Assembly: GCF_011046245.1 (NCBI RefSeq)
Contig: NZ_CP049241.1
Location: forward strand, 3,116,001 to 3,180,000
Source of the DNA: Allorhizobium pseudoryzae
GTDB taxonomy: Bacteria; Pseudomonadota; Alphaproteobacteria; Rhizobiales; Rhizobiaceae
Direction of reading: 5' to 3'
DNA: 64,000 nucleotides
Of this stretch, positions 54,223-63,714 are shown piece after piece; positions within the stretch are counted from its first letter, which is position 1, and every line of letters starts with the position of its first letter. Under the pieces are notes generated by a model. The model ran no database searches. It was not told the origin of the DNA and worked only from the letters and a program-made list of their open reading frames with translations. A program made the translations under genes and the position numbers.

Positions 54223-54422
54223 CGAGAACTCCCAGAGATTGCGGTTACGGAGGCAGCCCCCGTTTCAAGCCGCCGGAATATAATTGCGAACGGTCGGAAT
54301 GCAACAGACACTCGGCCGCGAGCGTACCGATTTGCGGCGTCTTACCCTTTCGATTGGCAAAAGGCCATGCTAGGCGGCAGAAAAACGGAGGCGGCACGGG
54401 CCGCCGCACGCGGGAGAAGATG

Positions 54423-55295
54423 ATGACCGTCGATACAACCGCCCTGCTGCTGGCCGAAGTGCGCCGTCTGACTGACGCCGTCGAGCGTCTGGCAGGCCCT
54501 GCACCCGCGCATAATGACCTCGACGCCGCCGATTGTTTCGTCTGGGTGCCGGCAAACCGCTTCCTGCAGCCCGTGGCGAAACCGAACCGGGTGGCGCTCA
54601 CGCTGATCCGCGGCGTCGATCACGTTCGCGACATCCTGCACGAAAACACGTTGCGCTTTGCCGAAGGTTTTGCCGCCAACAATGTTCTCCTGTGGGGCGC
54701 ACGCGGCATGGGCAAGTCCTCCCTCGTCAAGGCCGTGCATGCCGACGTGCGCGCCGCGACCGGTGCAAAGCTGAAACTCGTCGAGGTGCACCGTGAGGAG
54801 ATCGGCACCCTGCCCGGCCTGCTCGATATTCTCAAAGCCTCCGACTGCCGGACGATCGTCTTCTGTGACGACCTGTCCTTCGACCACGATGACACGGACT
54901 ACAAGTCGCTGAAGGCAGCGCTTGACGGCGGGATCGAGGGGCGTCCGGACAATGTGCTGTTCTATGCGACATCCAACCGGCGCCACCTCCTGCCGCGCAC
55001 CATGATGGAGAACGAGCAATCGACGGCAATCAATCCGTCGGAAGCGGTCGAGGAAAAGGTCTCTCTCTCGGATCGATTCGGGCTGTGGCTCGGCTTCTAC
55101 AAGTGCAACCAGGATGATTATCTGGCGATGATCGATGGTTACGCCGAACATTTCACCCTCGGCCTCACCCGGGAGCAGTTGCATCGCGAAGCGCTGGAAT
55201 GGGCAACCACCCGTGGCGGGCGGTCCGGGCGTGTGGCCTGGCAATATATCCAGGATCTCGCGGGGCGCCTGCGCAAGCCTCTCTCACGAGACTGA
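54423..55295 (+). CDS. DUF815 family P-loop ATPase
   Basis: A 290-residue ATPase of the DUF815 family. Walker A GARGMGKSS is at residues 92-100, Walker B is TIVFCDDLSFD, and an arginine-rich ATSNRRHLLPR segment follows. These AAA-type ATPases have no known substrate. The ATG at 54423 is preferred over the adjacent ATG at 54420 because the ribosome site GGGAG sits 6 bases before it. The gene diverges from yajC and converges with the nlpD-like gene. Confidence 0.9.
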   Translation: MTVDTTALLLAEVRRLTDAVERLAGPAPAHNDLDAADCFVWVPANRFLQPVAKPNRVALTLIRGVDHVRDILHENTLRFAEGFAANNVLLWGARGMGKSSLVKAVHADVRAATGAKLKLVEVHREEIGTLPGLLDILKASDCRTIVFCDDLSFDHDDTDYKSLKAALDGGIEGRPDNVLFYATSNRRHLLPRTMMENEQSTAINPSEAVEEKVSLSDRFGLWLGFYKCNQDDYLAMIDGYAEHFTLGLTREQLHREALEWATTRGGRSGRVAWQYIQDLAGRLRKPLSRD

Positions 55296-55316
55296 ACGGA
55301 CGATAAGCAGAATACA

Positions 55317-55346
55317 AAAGAGCCCGGCACATGGACCGGGCTCTTT
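55317..55346. terminator. Bidirectional terminator between DUF815 and nlpD-like gene
   Basis: An 11-base-pair stem, AAAGAGCCCGG with CCGGGCTCTTT, and an 8-base loop. The A/T ends allow termination for both convergent genes. Confidence 0.88.
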
Positions 55347-55412
55347 CGCATTCCCCATACGCACTACAAATCGAGGAACGTGATCTCTGACGGGCGGCGC
55401 TGAAGGCGCCGA

Positions 55413-56999
55413 CTATTCGAGGAAGGTCATCGGGTTGACCGGCGTTGCGTCCTTGCGCACCTCGAAATGCACCTGCGGGCGCTTGGCATCACCGCTCATG
55501 CCGGAGGTCGCAATCGTCTGGCCGCGCTGGACCTTCTGGCCGCGGGTGACGGAAATGTTGGCGGCATGGCCGTAAACCGTGACCTTGCCGTCGTCGTGGC
55601 GCACGAGCACGGTGTTGCCGAGCTGCTTCAGGCCGTTTCCAGCGTAAATGACCACGCCGTTTTCCGCAGCCTTGATCGGCGTGCCTTCCGGAACCGAAAT
55701 GTTGATGCCGTCATTGCGGCTGCCTTCGACGTTCTGGCCGTAGGAGGCAATCACCGCACCGGTGACCGGCCAGCGATACTTGCCGATGCCCGTGGCGGAC
55801 GGAGCGGCGACATTCACGTCGGACTTCTTTTCGACATCCGTCAGGCTGGAGGTCTGGGCCGACGGTTTTTCGGCCGCGGCGGGAGCCGGCGTGTTGGGTT
55901 TTACCGCAACCTGTTCCGCCTTCGGCTGGGCTGCCGGTGCCGCCGGTGCCGTCTGCGGAATGGAGGCGGTCTTGACGTCGTCACCCACGGGCGAGCCAAC
56001 CTTCAGGGTCTGGCCAATGCGGATATTGCCGTCCTTGATGCCGTTCGCGGCCTTCAGCTGATCGATCGGCGTCCGGGTTTCGCGGGCGATCTTGGCAAGC
56101 GTATCGCCGGCCTTGACGGTATAGGTGGCGGTGCCGTCCGGCTTCGGTCCGCCTGCGGGCGGCACGACCTTTGCGGCTTCCGGATGCGACTTGTCGCGCA
56201 CGGCCGGTGTCGGCAGCATGGCGACCTTGTCCTGCTGCGGCTGGGCCGGAACCGGCCGGTCGTTGGTCTTCGACAGATCCACATCGCCTGCCGCACTGCG
56301 GGCTCTGTTGCCGCCAGCATAGGTGGGGATGACGGCGATCTGGCCGGGGGTCAGCGCACCGCCATTGGCGCGCAGTATTTCCCGTTCCGGCACGCCATAA
56401 CGAGCCGAAAGAGTGGCCGCCGTCTCACCGGGGCGCAGTGTCACCTTCGGCGCATTGGCCGTCGACCAGCCGGTCGCACCGGTGGAACCGGTCGTGACCT
56501 TGTCGGGATTGACGACGGCCGGCCGAACCACGGCGGCCGTCTGCTGGGCTGCGGGAGCCGGCATCGGCTGCGAAAGGGCTTCGGCGCGGGACTGCGGATC
56601 ACGGCTTGGCGCGACCGGGGCTGCACCGGGCGCCGCAAGCGATGCGCGCTGGACGGAGACAGGCGCCACAGCGGACCGGGCCGGCGAGGTTTGCGCAGCG
56701 GTCGGATAGCTGGGTGCCGGGCTTGCCTGAGGATAGGATTGCGCCATGGCGGCGCCCCGCGACGGGTAATCGGTATTGACCGCGTTTCCGACATCCTCCG
56801 TCGGCACAGGCGCACGCCCATACGCGCCAAGCCCCTGCCGCTGCGGGATGGAGGCGGTCGTCAGATTATCATGATCGGAGAAAAGTCCGCCAAAGCGCGT
56901 CGCATCCGAACTGCAACCAGCGACGGTACTGGCCAGCAAAGCCGCCACGGCAATGCGTACGGCTGACTTCTTCATTTTCGATGAACTGTTCACACGCAT
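55413..56999 (-). CDS. NlpD-like lipoprotein with two LysM and a degenerate M23 domain
   Basis: A 528-residue lipoprotein (lipobox VAGC, Cys 29). LysM domains lie at about 185-226 and 292-335, with long Ala/Pro/Gln-rich linkers. The M23/LytM domain (about 407-523) has lost zinc ligands: the usual HxxxD region reads NDGIN (N429, N433) and the HxH motif is QVH (Q509). It should therefore not cut peptidoglycan but, like E. coli NlpD or EnvC, activate an amidase in cell separation. The ATG at 56999 is preferred because a GAG/AGG-like site precedes it. It lies in the tat-serS-surE-pcm-nlpD order. Confidence 0.9.
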   Translation of the reverse strand: MRVNSSSKMKKSAVRIAVAALLASTVAGCSSDATRFGGLFSDHDNLTTASIPQRQGLGAYGRAPVPTEDVGNAVNTDYPSRGAAMAQSYPQASPAPSYPTAAQTSPARSAVAPVSVQRASLAAPGAAPVAPSRDPQSRAEALSQPMPAPAAQQTAAVVRPAVVNPDKVTTGSTGATGWSTANAPKVTLRPGETAATLSARYGVPEREILRANGGALTPGQIAVIPTYAGGNRARSAAGDVDLSKTNDRPVPAQPQQDKVAMLPTPAVRDKSHPEAAKVVPPAGGPKPDGTATYTVKAGDTLAKIARETRTPIDQLKAANGIKDGNIRIGQTLKVGSPVGDDVKTASIPQTAPAAPAAQPKAEQVAVKPNTPAPAAAEKPSAQTSSLTDVEKKSDVNVAAPSATGIGKYRWPVTGAVIASYGQNVEGSRNDGINISVPEGTPIKAAENGVVIYAGNGLKQLGNTVLVRHDDGKVTVYGHAANISVTRGQKVQRGQTIATSGMSGDAKRPQVHFEVRKDATPVNPMTFLE

Positions 57000-57132
57000 G
57001 ACTCGACCTACACGACGCAACCAAAGTACGAGTCATTAAAGCGCGTTAGTCTTACCGCCCGGTTAAGACGCAGCGGATTGCGTCATTTTCTTCGCAAATC
57101 GCTAACCATGAGCCCACGCAGGACAGCGGCGA

Positions 57133-57786
57133 TCACAAATGCGCCGCCATGTGCGAAACCAGCGGCAGGTAGGGAACGGGAAACAGATCCTCGCGCTCGA
57201 AACGGCTGCCGGTCTTGGTCAGCCGCACCATCATGCAGGTCTCGTTCTCCAAGAGGAGAGGTGCCACCATGGAGCCGCCATGCACCAGCTGCTCGGCATA
57301 GAATCGCGGCATGGTGGAGAAGGCGGCGGTGACCAGGATGCGGTCGAACGTCCCCTCACCCGGCATGCCGTTGCTCCCATCCGCCTGGCGGATGATGATG
57401 TTGCGTAGCCCGAGCGCATCCATGCGGCCCTGGGCTCCCGCGACCAGCGTCCGGTAGCGCTCGACCGACAATACGCGCTCGGCAATCCGGCCCATGACCG
57501 CGGTCATGAAGCCGCTGCCTGTGCCAATTTCGAGCACGCGATGGCCGGGCTTCACCTGGAGGCGCGCAAGAATCCGCACCGCGAGATCGGCCCCTTCCAT
57601 GAAGGACCCGCAATCGATCGGGATGGTTCGGCTGGAATAGGCATCCGCGGAGAACTGCGGCGGCACGAAGTGCGACCGTGGAGTCTGTTCGGTCGCCGTC
57701 AGAAGGTCGAGATCCGTCAGCCCCTCGCCCCGCAGCCGAAGCACGAGCGCGGCAAACCCTTCCTTCTCGATCATGCCTGATTTCAA
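57133..57786 (-). CDS. pcm: Protein-L-isoaspartate O-methyltransferase
   Basis: A 217-residue Pcm that starts repair of isoaspartyl residues in aged proteins using SAM. Motif I is [20 protein letters not shown], and [16 protein letters not shown] and [14 protein letters not shown] are typical. The frame opens with TTG at 57786, which has GGGAG 8 bases before it and overlaps the surE stop; the ATG at 57774 is the alternative. In E. coli the same surE-pcm-nlpD series is an rpoS-linked operon. Confidence 0.93.
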   Translation of the reverse strand: MKSGMIEKEGFAALVLRLRGEGLTDLDLLTATEQTPRSHFVPPQFSADAYSSRTIPIDCGSFMEGADLAVRILARLQVKPGHRVLEIGTGSGFMTAVMGRIAERVLSVERYRTLVAGAQGRMDALGLRNIIIRQADGSNGMPGEGTFDRILVTAAFSTMPRFYAEQLVHGGSMVAPLLLENETCMMVRLTKTGSRFEREDLFPVPYLPLVSHMAAHL

Positions 57787-58550
57787 GCAGGCTCTCCCAG
57801 CGCATGGGCAACGGCATCGATCGCGGCGTGATCGGTGAGGTCCAGTTTCAGGGGCGTCACGGAAATGCGGTTGGCGCGCACGGCATGAATGTCGGTGCCG
57901 GCCGCGAACTGGCCGCTGCGATCGCCGAAGCGCAGCCAGAAATAGGGATTGCCGCGGCCATCCTGGCGCTCATCGACGACCAGCGCGAAATCCGTTTTGC
58001 CCTGCGCCGTCACATCGGTTCCCTCGACGGCATCGACTGCGCAGGCCGGGAAGTTGAGATTAAGGAAGGTGCCGGCGGGAAGCTCCGTCTTCATCAGGCG
58101 GCGGATCAGCGCCGGCGCGTGGGTCTCGGCCACATCCCAGGGAATGCTGCGTTTGCCGTCCGCATAGGAGACCGCCTGGCTCAGCGCGAGCGACCGCACC
58201 CCCTGGATCGTTCCTTCGATCGCCCCGGCAATCGTGCCGGAATAGGTGACGTCGTCGGCAATGTTGGAACCGGCATTGATGCCGGAGAGGATCAGGTCGG
58301 GTTTCAGATCCAGCACGTGCCGGATGCCCATGATGACGCAATCGGTCGGCGTGCCACGCACCGCAAAGTGCTTGTCCGAAACCTGCCGCAGCCGCAGCGG
58401 CTCCGACAGCGTCAGGGAGTGGGCAAGGCCGCTCTGGTCGGCCTCCGGAGCGACGATCCAGACATCGTCGCTCAGGGTTCGGGCAACACGCTCAAGCACC
58501 GCGAGGCCCTCGGCGTGAATGCCATCATCATTGGTCAGCAGAATCCGCAT
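57783..58550 (-). CDS. surE: 5'/3'-nucleotidase SurE
   Basis: A 255-residue SurE, a survival-type acid phosphatase/nucleotidase. The N-terminal metal motif [20 protein letters not shown] has the two catalytic Asp, and [45 protein letters not shown] follows. The pcm start overlaps its stop. serS ends 6 bases before this gene starts. Confidence 0.96.
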   Translation of the reverse strand: MRILLTNDDGIHAEGLAVLERVARTLSDDVWIVAPEADQSGLAHSLTLSEPLRLRQVSDKHFAVRGTPTDCVIMGIRHVLDLKPDLILSGINAGSNIADDVTYSGTIAGAIEGTIQGVRSLALSQAVSYADGKRSIPWDVAETHAPALIRRLMKTELPAGTFLNLNFPACAVDAVEGTDVTAQGKTDFALVVDERQDGRGNPYFWLRFGDRSGQFAAGTDIHAVRANRISVTPLKLDLTDHAAIDAVAHALGEPA

Positions 58551-58556
58551 CGGTCC

Positions 58557-59840
58557 TCACGCGCTCCGTTCGATCTTGGTCAGACCTCCCATATAGGGCA
58601 GCAGAACCTCCGGCACGGTGACGGAACCGTCTTCGTTCAGATAATTTTCGAGCACCGCGATCAGGCAGCGACCGACGGCGGTGCCGGAGCCGTTCAGCGT
58701 ATGCACGAAACGTGGCGCCTTTTCGTCCTTGACGCGGTAACGGGCATTCATGCGCCGCGCCTGGAAATCGCCGCAGACGGAGCAGGACGAGATTTCGCGG
58801 TAGGTGTTCTGCCCCGGCAGCCAGACTTCGAGGTCATAGGTCTTGCGGGCGCCAAACCCCATGTCGCCGGTGCAGAGAGTCATGGTGCGGAAATGCAGGC
58901 CAAGGCGCTTCAGCACCTCCTCGGCACAGGCCGTCATCCGCTCATGTTCGGCAATCGAGCTTTCCGCATCGGTGATCGAGACCAGTTCGCACTTCCAGAA
59001 CTGGTGCTGGCGCAGCATGCCGCGCGTATCGCGGCCGGCAGAGCCTGCTTCCGACCGGAAGGACGGCGTCAGCGCCGTAAAGCGCAGCGGCAGCTTTTCC
59101 TCGTCCAGAATTTCCTGGGAGACGAGGTTGGTCAGCGTCACTTCCGCCGTCGGGATCAGCCAGCGGCCATCGGTGGTCTTGAACAGGTCCTCGGCGAATT
59201 TCGGCAACTGGCCGGTGCCGTACATGGCCTCATCGCGCACCATCAGCGGCGAGGAGACCTCGGTATACCCATGCTCCGTCGTGTGGAGATCGATCATGAA
59301 CTGGCCGATCGCACGCTCAAGCTTGGCGAGTTGCCCCGTCAGCACCGTAAAGCGCGAGCCGGACAGTTTCGACGCCCGGTCGAAATCCATCATGCCGAGC
59401 GCTTCGCCGATCTCGAAATGCTCCTTGGCCGGATGGTTCCAGCGCGGCTTTTCGCCGACGACGCGGGCAACCACGTTGTCGTGCTCGTCCTTGCCGGTCG
59501 GCACATCATCGAGCGGAATGTTGGGAATGCGCGACAGCACGTCATCGAGGGCGGCAATCGCCTCGCGCTCCTGCTGTTCGATGGCCGGCATGGTGTCCTT
59601 GAGGCTCGCCACTTCCGCCTTCAGCTTGTCGGCCAGCTCGGTATTCTTCTGCGCCATGGCCGCGCCGATTTCTTTGGACGCGGCGTTGCGGCGGGACTGC
59701 ATATCCTGCAGCGTCTGGATGACGGCGCGGCGGGTCTCGTCGAGCTGAATGATGGCCTCGGCCTGAGGCTCGGCGCCCCGCTTGGTGAGCGCCGCATCGA
59801 GAGCCGCGGGGTTTTCACGTATCCACTTGATATCCAGCAT
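58557..59840 (-). CDS. serS: Seryl-tRNA synthetase
   Basis: A 427-residue class II synthetase charging tRNA-Ser. The N-terminal coiled coil (residues 30-110) is followed by motif 2 [26 protein letters not shown] and motif 3 [17 protein letters not shown]. The start is [20 protein letters not shown] at 59840; the frame is open a long way upstream, which is not part of the protein. It sits 94 bases below tatC in the same direction. Confidence 0.97.
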   Translation of the reverse strand: MLDIKWIRENPAALDAALTKRGAEPQAEAIIQLDETRRAVIQTLQDMQSRRNAASKEIGAAMAQKNTELADKLKAEVASLKDTMPAIEQQEREAIAALDDVLSRIPNIPLDDVPTGKDEHDNVVARVVGEKPRWNHPAKEHFEIGEALGMMDFDRASKLSGSRFTVLTGQLAKLERAIGQFMIDLHTTEHGYTEVSSPLMVRDEAMYGTGQLPKFAEDLFKTTDGRWLIPTAEVTLTNLVSQEILDEEKLPLRFTALTPSFRSEAGSAGRDTRGMLRQHQFWKCELVSITDAESSIAEHERMTACAEEVLKRLGLHFRTMTLCTGDMGFGARKTYDLEVWLPGQNTYREISSCSVCGDFQARRMNARYRVKDEKAPRFVHTLNGSGTAVGRCLIAVLENYLNEDGSVTVPEVLLPYMGGLTKIERSA

Positions 59841-59934
59841 CGTCGTTCCAGATTGCCTGCGTTGGGCCGCAGAGAGAACCGGCGGCCGAAAGATTGATGT
59901 CCCGACCCAGAACCCGGTTCTGCCGGAACGAATG

Positions 59935-60765
59935 CTACGTCTGGTCCGGATTCGCCACGGATGAACCGGCTTCGGCCTCAACGGCGGCCTCTTCGGTCGC
60001 ACGTTTGCGCTCCACGAGTCGGGCAGCGTAGATGGAAATCTCGTAGAGAAGGATGGTCGGCAGCGCAAGGCCGATCTGAGACATCGGATCGGGCGGCGTC
60101 AGGACGGCGGCGACCACGAAAGCGATGACGATCGCATATTTCCGCTTCTCGCGCAGCCAGTCGCTGCTGAGAATACCGACCCTTGCCAGAAGCGTGGTGA
60201 CGACCGGCAACTGGAAGACCAGGCCGAAGGACATCACCAGCGTCATGATCAGCGACAGATATTCCGACACCTTCGGCATCAGCGAGATCGCAACTTCACC
60301 TTCCCCCGGCGCCTGCTGCATGGCGAGGAAGAACCACATCACCATCGGCGTAAAGAAGAAGTAGACGAGCGCGCCGCCGAGCAGGAAAAGCACGGGCGAG
60401 GCGATCAGGAACGGCAGGAAGGCCGCGCGTTCGTTTTTGTAGAGGCCGGGCGCCACGAACTTGTAGAGCTGCGAGGCGATGATCGGGAACGCGATGACCA
60501 GCGCACCGAACATTGCAACCTTCACCTGCGTGAAGAAGAATTCCTGCGGCGCCGTGTAGATCAGCTCGGATTTCGCGAGATCGAGCCCGGCCCAGACCAC
60601 CGCCCACTTGTAGGGGACGACGAGCAGGTTGAACAACTGCTTGGCAAAGAAGAAGCAGACCAGGAAGGCCACAAAAAACGCCGCCAGCGACCAGATCAAC
60701 CGCGTGCGCAGCTCGATCAGATGCTCGATGAGCGGCTGGGGCTTGTCTTCGATTTCGCCGGTCAT
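59935..60765 (-). CDS. tatC: Sec-independent translocase TatC
   Basis: A 276-residue TatC with six membrane segments. It is the twin-arginine signal receptor in the Tat system. The start [34 protein letters not shown] and the conserved [37 protein letters not shown] match the family. Its start overlaps the tatB stop by four bases. Confidence 0.97.
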   Translation of the reverse strand: MTGEIEDKPQPLIEHLIELRTRLIWSLAAFFVAFLVCFFFAKQLFNLLVVPYKWAVVWAGLDLAKSELIYTAPQEFFFTQVKVAMFGALVIAFPIIASQLYKFVAPGLYKNERAAFLPFLIASPVLFLLGGALVYFFFTPMVMWFFLAMQQAPGEGEVAISLMPKVSEYLSLIMTLVMSFGLVFQLPVVTTLLARVGILSSDWLREKRKYAIVIAFVVAAVLTPPDPMSQIGLALPTILLYEISIYAARLVERKRATEEAAVEAEAGSSVANPDQT

Positions 60766-61517
60766 GCGTTATCCTTGGGGGTCGCCGGCTTCTTGCGGGC
60801 GCGGGTCGCGGGCTTGGCGGTGACGGCCGGAACGACGGCAGTCTCCTCGGGCTTGGCCAGGGCGCGGGTTTTATGCCGTGCCGGTTTGGGCGCGGAAGCC
60901 GCAACATCAGCTTCAGCAGCGGCGCCCTTCGGCTTGCGCGGGGCGCGCGGCTTTTTCTGAAGCGGCTGATCACCGCTTGCGGGTGTCGCCTCAGGCGCCG
61001 CCTGTGTGCCGGAAGCGGCCACAGGTTGCGGAGCGGCTGTTGCGGGCGTGGCTGGCGCCGAACCGGAGGCCTGTGCCGCGACGGGCGCTGCGGACACGGC
61101 CGCAGGCGGGCTGTCCGGCAACGAAAGCTCCGGCTTCGGCAGCAGGTCCTCCAGCGACGAGGCAGATGCCCCCTCGCCTTCGGCCTTGGTCTCCGTTGCC
61201 GTCAGAGGCGGCATCGCCGTTGCCTTCTGGAGATCGTTGCGGATCTCGTTGCCCATGTCGCGCAGCGGATTGATCGCCTCGCGAATGGCATTGGCCGGGT
61301 GGAAGCGCTGTGCATCAGAGATCGTCTGGCGCACATCGTCCATGTCAGCTTCCCGCAGCGCCTGATCGAACTGCGTGCGGAAATCGCCTGCCATCTTGCG
61401 GAGATTGGCCGTCATCTTGCCAAATGCCCGCAGCATCGGCGGCAAGTCCTTCGGCCCGACGACGACGATCAAGACGACCGCGACAACTAGAAGCTCGGTC
61501 CAGCCGATATCCAGCAT
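60762..61517 (-). CDS. tatB: Sec-independent translocase TatB
   Basis: A 251-residue TatB. The N-terminal anchor and hinge MLDIGWTELLVVAVVLIVVVGPKDLP and an amphipathic helix RAFGKMTANLRKMAGDFRTQFDQALREADMDD are typical. The rest, over 120 residues, is Ala/Pro/Lys low-complexity and long for TatB, but such tails are common in rhizobia. It is co-transcribed with tatA and tatC (49 and minus 4 bases apart). Confidence 0.95.
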   Translation of the reverse strand: MLDIGWTELLVVAVVLIVVVGPKDLPPMLRAFGKMTANLRKMAGDFRTQFDQALREADMDDVRQTISDAQRFHPANAIREAINPLRDMGNEIRNDLQKATAMPPLTATETKAEGEGASASSLEDLLPKPELSLPDSPPAAVSAAPVAAQASGSAPATPATAAPQPVAASGTQAAPEATPASGDQPLQKKPRAPRKPKGAAAEADVAASAPKPARHKTRALAKPEETAVVPAVTAKPATRARKKPATPKDNA

Positions 61518-61566
61518 AGGTTATGCTCCTCGGAAGACACACCGTTTCGGGTGCGGCACCAACAGG

Positions 61567-61764
61567 TTACTTGGTTTCTTCCGGCTTGTGATCGACGGTC
61601 TTTGTCGTCGTCGTATCGGCAGTCTCTTCGTCGGACATGCCCTTCTTGAAGCTCTTGATGCCCTTTGCGACGTCGCCCATCAGTTCCGGGATCTTGCCGC
61701 GTCCGAAGAAGATGAGCACGATGACCAGAACGATCAGCCAGTGCCAAACACTAAAAGAACCCAT
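61567..61764 (-). CDS. tatA: Sec-independent translocase TatA
   Basis: A 65-residue TatA with the N-terminal membrane helix and [24 protein letters not shown] amphipathic helix. It forms the Tat protein-conducting element for folded proteins. An acidic, Thr-rich tail ends the protein. It follows the ABC ATPase gene after 42 bases in the same direction. Confidence 0.97.
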   Translation of the reverse strand: MGSFSVWHWLIVLVIVLIFFGRGKIPELMGDVAKGIKSFKKGMSDEETADTTTTKTVDHKPEETK

Positions 61765-61806
61765 GACTCCACTCCATGATTGCGCGTCGTGTTCGATGTA
61801 AGACGT

Positions 61807-62910
61807 TTAGGAATCTTTTTCAAACACCAAAATGTCGTCCGGCTGTACGTTTACGGTCACGTCCGTGAGACCTTCCGGAAGCTGGTCGGCCCGGATGCGG
61901 GCGCGAAGCGGTTCCGACAATCCGTCCACCGCAAGCGTCAGCAGTTCAACGACGCCGAGAAAACGGCGCGTCAGGATGCGGGCCGCGACCGAACCACCCT
62001 CCGGCAGGACCGAAATCGAGGAAATGCGCACGGCGACATCCACATCCTCGCCGTCCTTGCGGTCGCCAGCGGCACAGACCCCGAGCGGCGTCGTCACACG
62101 GTCGCCGACCACCCGCCCCTCCAGACGATTGATCTCGGAGAAGAAGCCAGCGGCAAACAATGATTGCGGACGGCGGTAGAGGTCCTGCGAGCGGCCGACC
62201 TGCACCAGGCGTCCGTTGTTGAGCAATGCGATGCGATCGGCCATGCGCATGGCCTCTTCCGCATCATGGGTCACGACGATCGCCGTTGCGCGCGTCTGGC
62301 GCAGCACGTCCAGCGTATCGGCGCGGATTGTATCCTTCAGCCGCGAATCAAGGCCGCTGAACGGTTCGTCCATCAGAAGAACATTGGGGCGGGGGGCGAG
62401 CGCCCGGGCCAACGCCACACGCTGCTGTTCGCCGCCGGACAGGGCATGGGGAAATTTATCGGCGTAATGGGAGAGCCCGACCCGCTCGAGCGCCACCATG
62501 GCTTCGGCAACCGCGTCTTTCGCGGGCAAGGCCGTCAGGCCGAAACGCACGTTCTCGACCACGGAGAGATGCGGAAACAGCGCATAGTCCTGGAACATCA
62601 GCCCGACGCCCCGTTTTTCCGGCGGGACGAAGATGCTCGGACCCGCCATTTCGCGCTCATCGATCAGCACACGGCCGCCCGTCTGCACCTCGATGCCGGC
62701 GGCGATGCGCAACAGCGTGGTCTTGCCCGATCCCGATGGCCCTAAAAGGCACAGGACCTCGCCGGGCTTTGCATCGAGATCAATGCCACGAATGGTCTCC
62801 TTGCCGTGATAGCTATGCTCGATTGCCTCGAAGGCGAGGCTGGAGGCGAAGGTGACACCTGCGGTGCGACGCATGGCGGTCGGTGCCCGGGCGGGCGTGG
62901 ATGGGGTCAT
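61807..62910 (-). CDS. ABC transporter ATP-binding protein (Fe3+/spermidine-type)
   Basis: A 367-residue ABC ATPase of the CUT/FbpC/PotA type. Walker A is GPSGSGKTT, the signature LSGGEQQRVALARAL, Walker B LLMDEPFSGLD, and the switch His in VVTHDAEEA. A C-terminal regulatory domain (VAVRISSISVLPEGGS, VQPDDILVFE) is like those of iron or putrescine importers. No permease or binding protein is near, so the partner is elsewhere. The ATG at 62910 is used; the true start could be further in. It is between scpB and tatA. Confidence 0.9.
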   Translation of the reverse strand: MTPSTPARAPTAMRRTAGVTFASSLAFEAIEHSYHGKETIRGIDLDAKPGEVLCLLGPSGSGKTTLLRIAAGIEVQTGGRVLIDEREMAGPSIFVPPEKRGVGLMFQDYALFPHLSVVENVRFGLTALPAKDAVAEAMVALERVGLSHYADKFPHALSGGEQQRVALARALAPRPNVLLMDEPFSGLDSRLKDTIRADTLDVLRQTRATAIVVTHDAEEAMRMADRIALLNNGRLVQVGRSQDLYRRPQSLFAAGFFSEINRLEGRVVGDRVTTPLGVCAAGDRKDGEDVDVAVRISSISVLPEGGSVAARILTRRFLGVVELLTLAVDGLSEPLRARIRADQLPEGLTDVTVNVQPDDILVFEKDS

Positions 62911-62994
62911 GCTTTCAGGCCTTATCTTGTCGCCTTTGCGACGCAATCCCGTCACGTCGAGGGTCACGCAGCGCCGTCCATGGCAAACGGGATG

Positions 62995-63714
62995 CTATTC
63001 GTCCGCTCCACCGCCCGGTGTCAAGAGGCCGAGTTCCTCGAGATCGAGCTGGGTGATGGGATCCTCGTCTTCGCCGAGTTCGTCGGCAGTCGTCGGCAAG
63101 GGCACCCGGAAATCCGGCGGGATGCGGCCCGAGAGGAGCCCTGCCCCCTTCAATTCCTCAAGTCCCGGCAGGTCGCGGATTTCTTCGAGACCGAAATGAT
63201 CGAGGAAACGCGGCGTGGTGCCGAGTGTCACCGGACGCCCCGGCGTGCGCCGGCGTCCGCGGAAACGAACCCAGCCCGCCTCCATCAGCACATCCAGCGT
63301 GCCGCGGGAGGTCTGCACGCCGCGGATATCCTCGATCTCCGCCCGCGTGACCGGCTGGTGGTAAGCGATGATCGCCAGCACTTCGAGGGCCGCCCTCGAG
63401 AGCTTCTTTGCTTCCCCCTCGTCCCGCCGAAAGACGAAGGAGAGGTCGGCTGCCGTACGGAAGGCCCACTTGTCCTCGATTCGGATGAGGTTGACGCCGC
63501 GCCCGGCATAAAGGCGCGCGAGCCTGGACATGATCGCCCTCACATCGACCCCGCGCGGCAGGCGCTCAACGAGAAAGGCTTCCGGAACAGGCTCTGCCGA
63601 GGCAAACACCAGCGCTTCCGCAATGCGTTCCGCCTCAAGCTCCGTTGCGCTTGGCGCACTGCCCACCGCGTCCTGCGCAAAAAGATCGTCATCCTCGACC
63701 GGCACGCCGTTCAT
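62995..63714 (-). CDS. scpB: Segregation and condensation protein ScpB
   Basis: A 239-residue ScpB, the winged-helix partner of SMC-ScpA in chromosome condensation. ERIAEALVFASAEPVPEAFLVERL, RAALEVLAIIAYHQPVTRAEIEDIRGVQTSRG and a GRPVTLGTTPRFLDHFGLEEIRDLPGLEEL segment are visible. An acidic C-terminal tail follows. Its start overlaps the scpA stop by four bases. The scp genes precede the ABC ATPase and tat genes. Confidence 0.95.
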   Translation of the reverse strand: MNGVPVEDDDLFAQDAVGSAPSATELEAERIAEALVFASAEPVPEAFLVERLPRGVDVRAIMSRLARLYAGRGVNLIRIEDKWAFRTAADLSFVFRRDEGEAKKLSRAALEVLAIIAYHQPVTRAEIEDIRGVQTSRGTLDVLMEAGWVRFRGRRRTPGRPVTLGTTPRFLDHFGLEEIRDLPGLEELKGAGLLSGRIPPDFRVPLPTTADELGEDEDPITQLDLEELGLLTPGGGADE

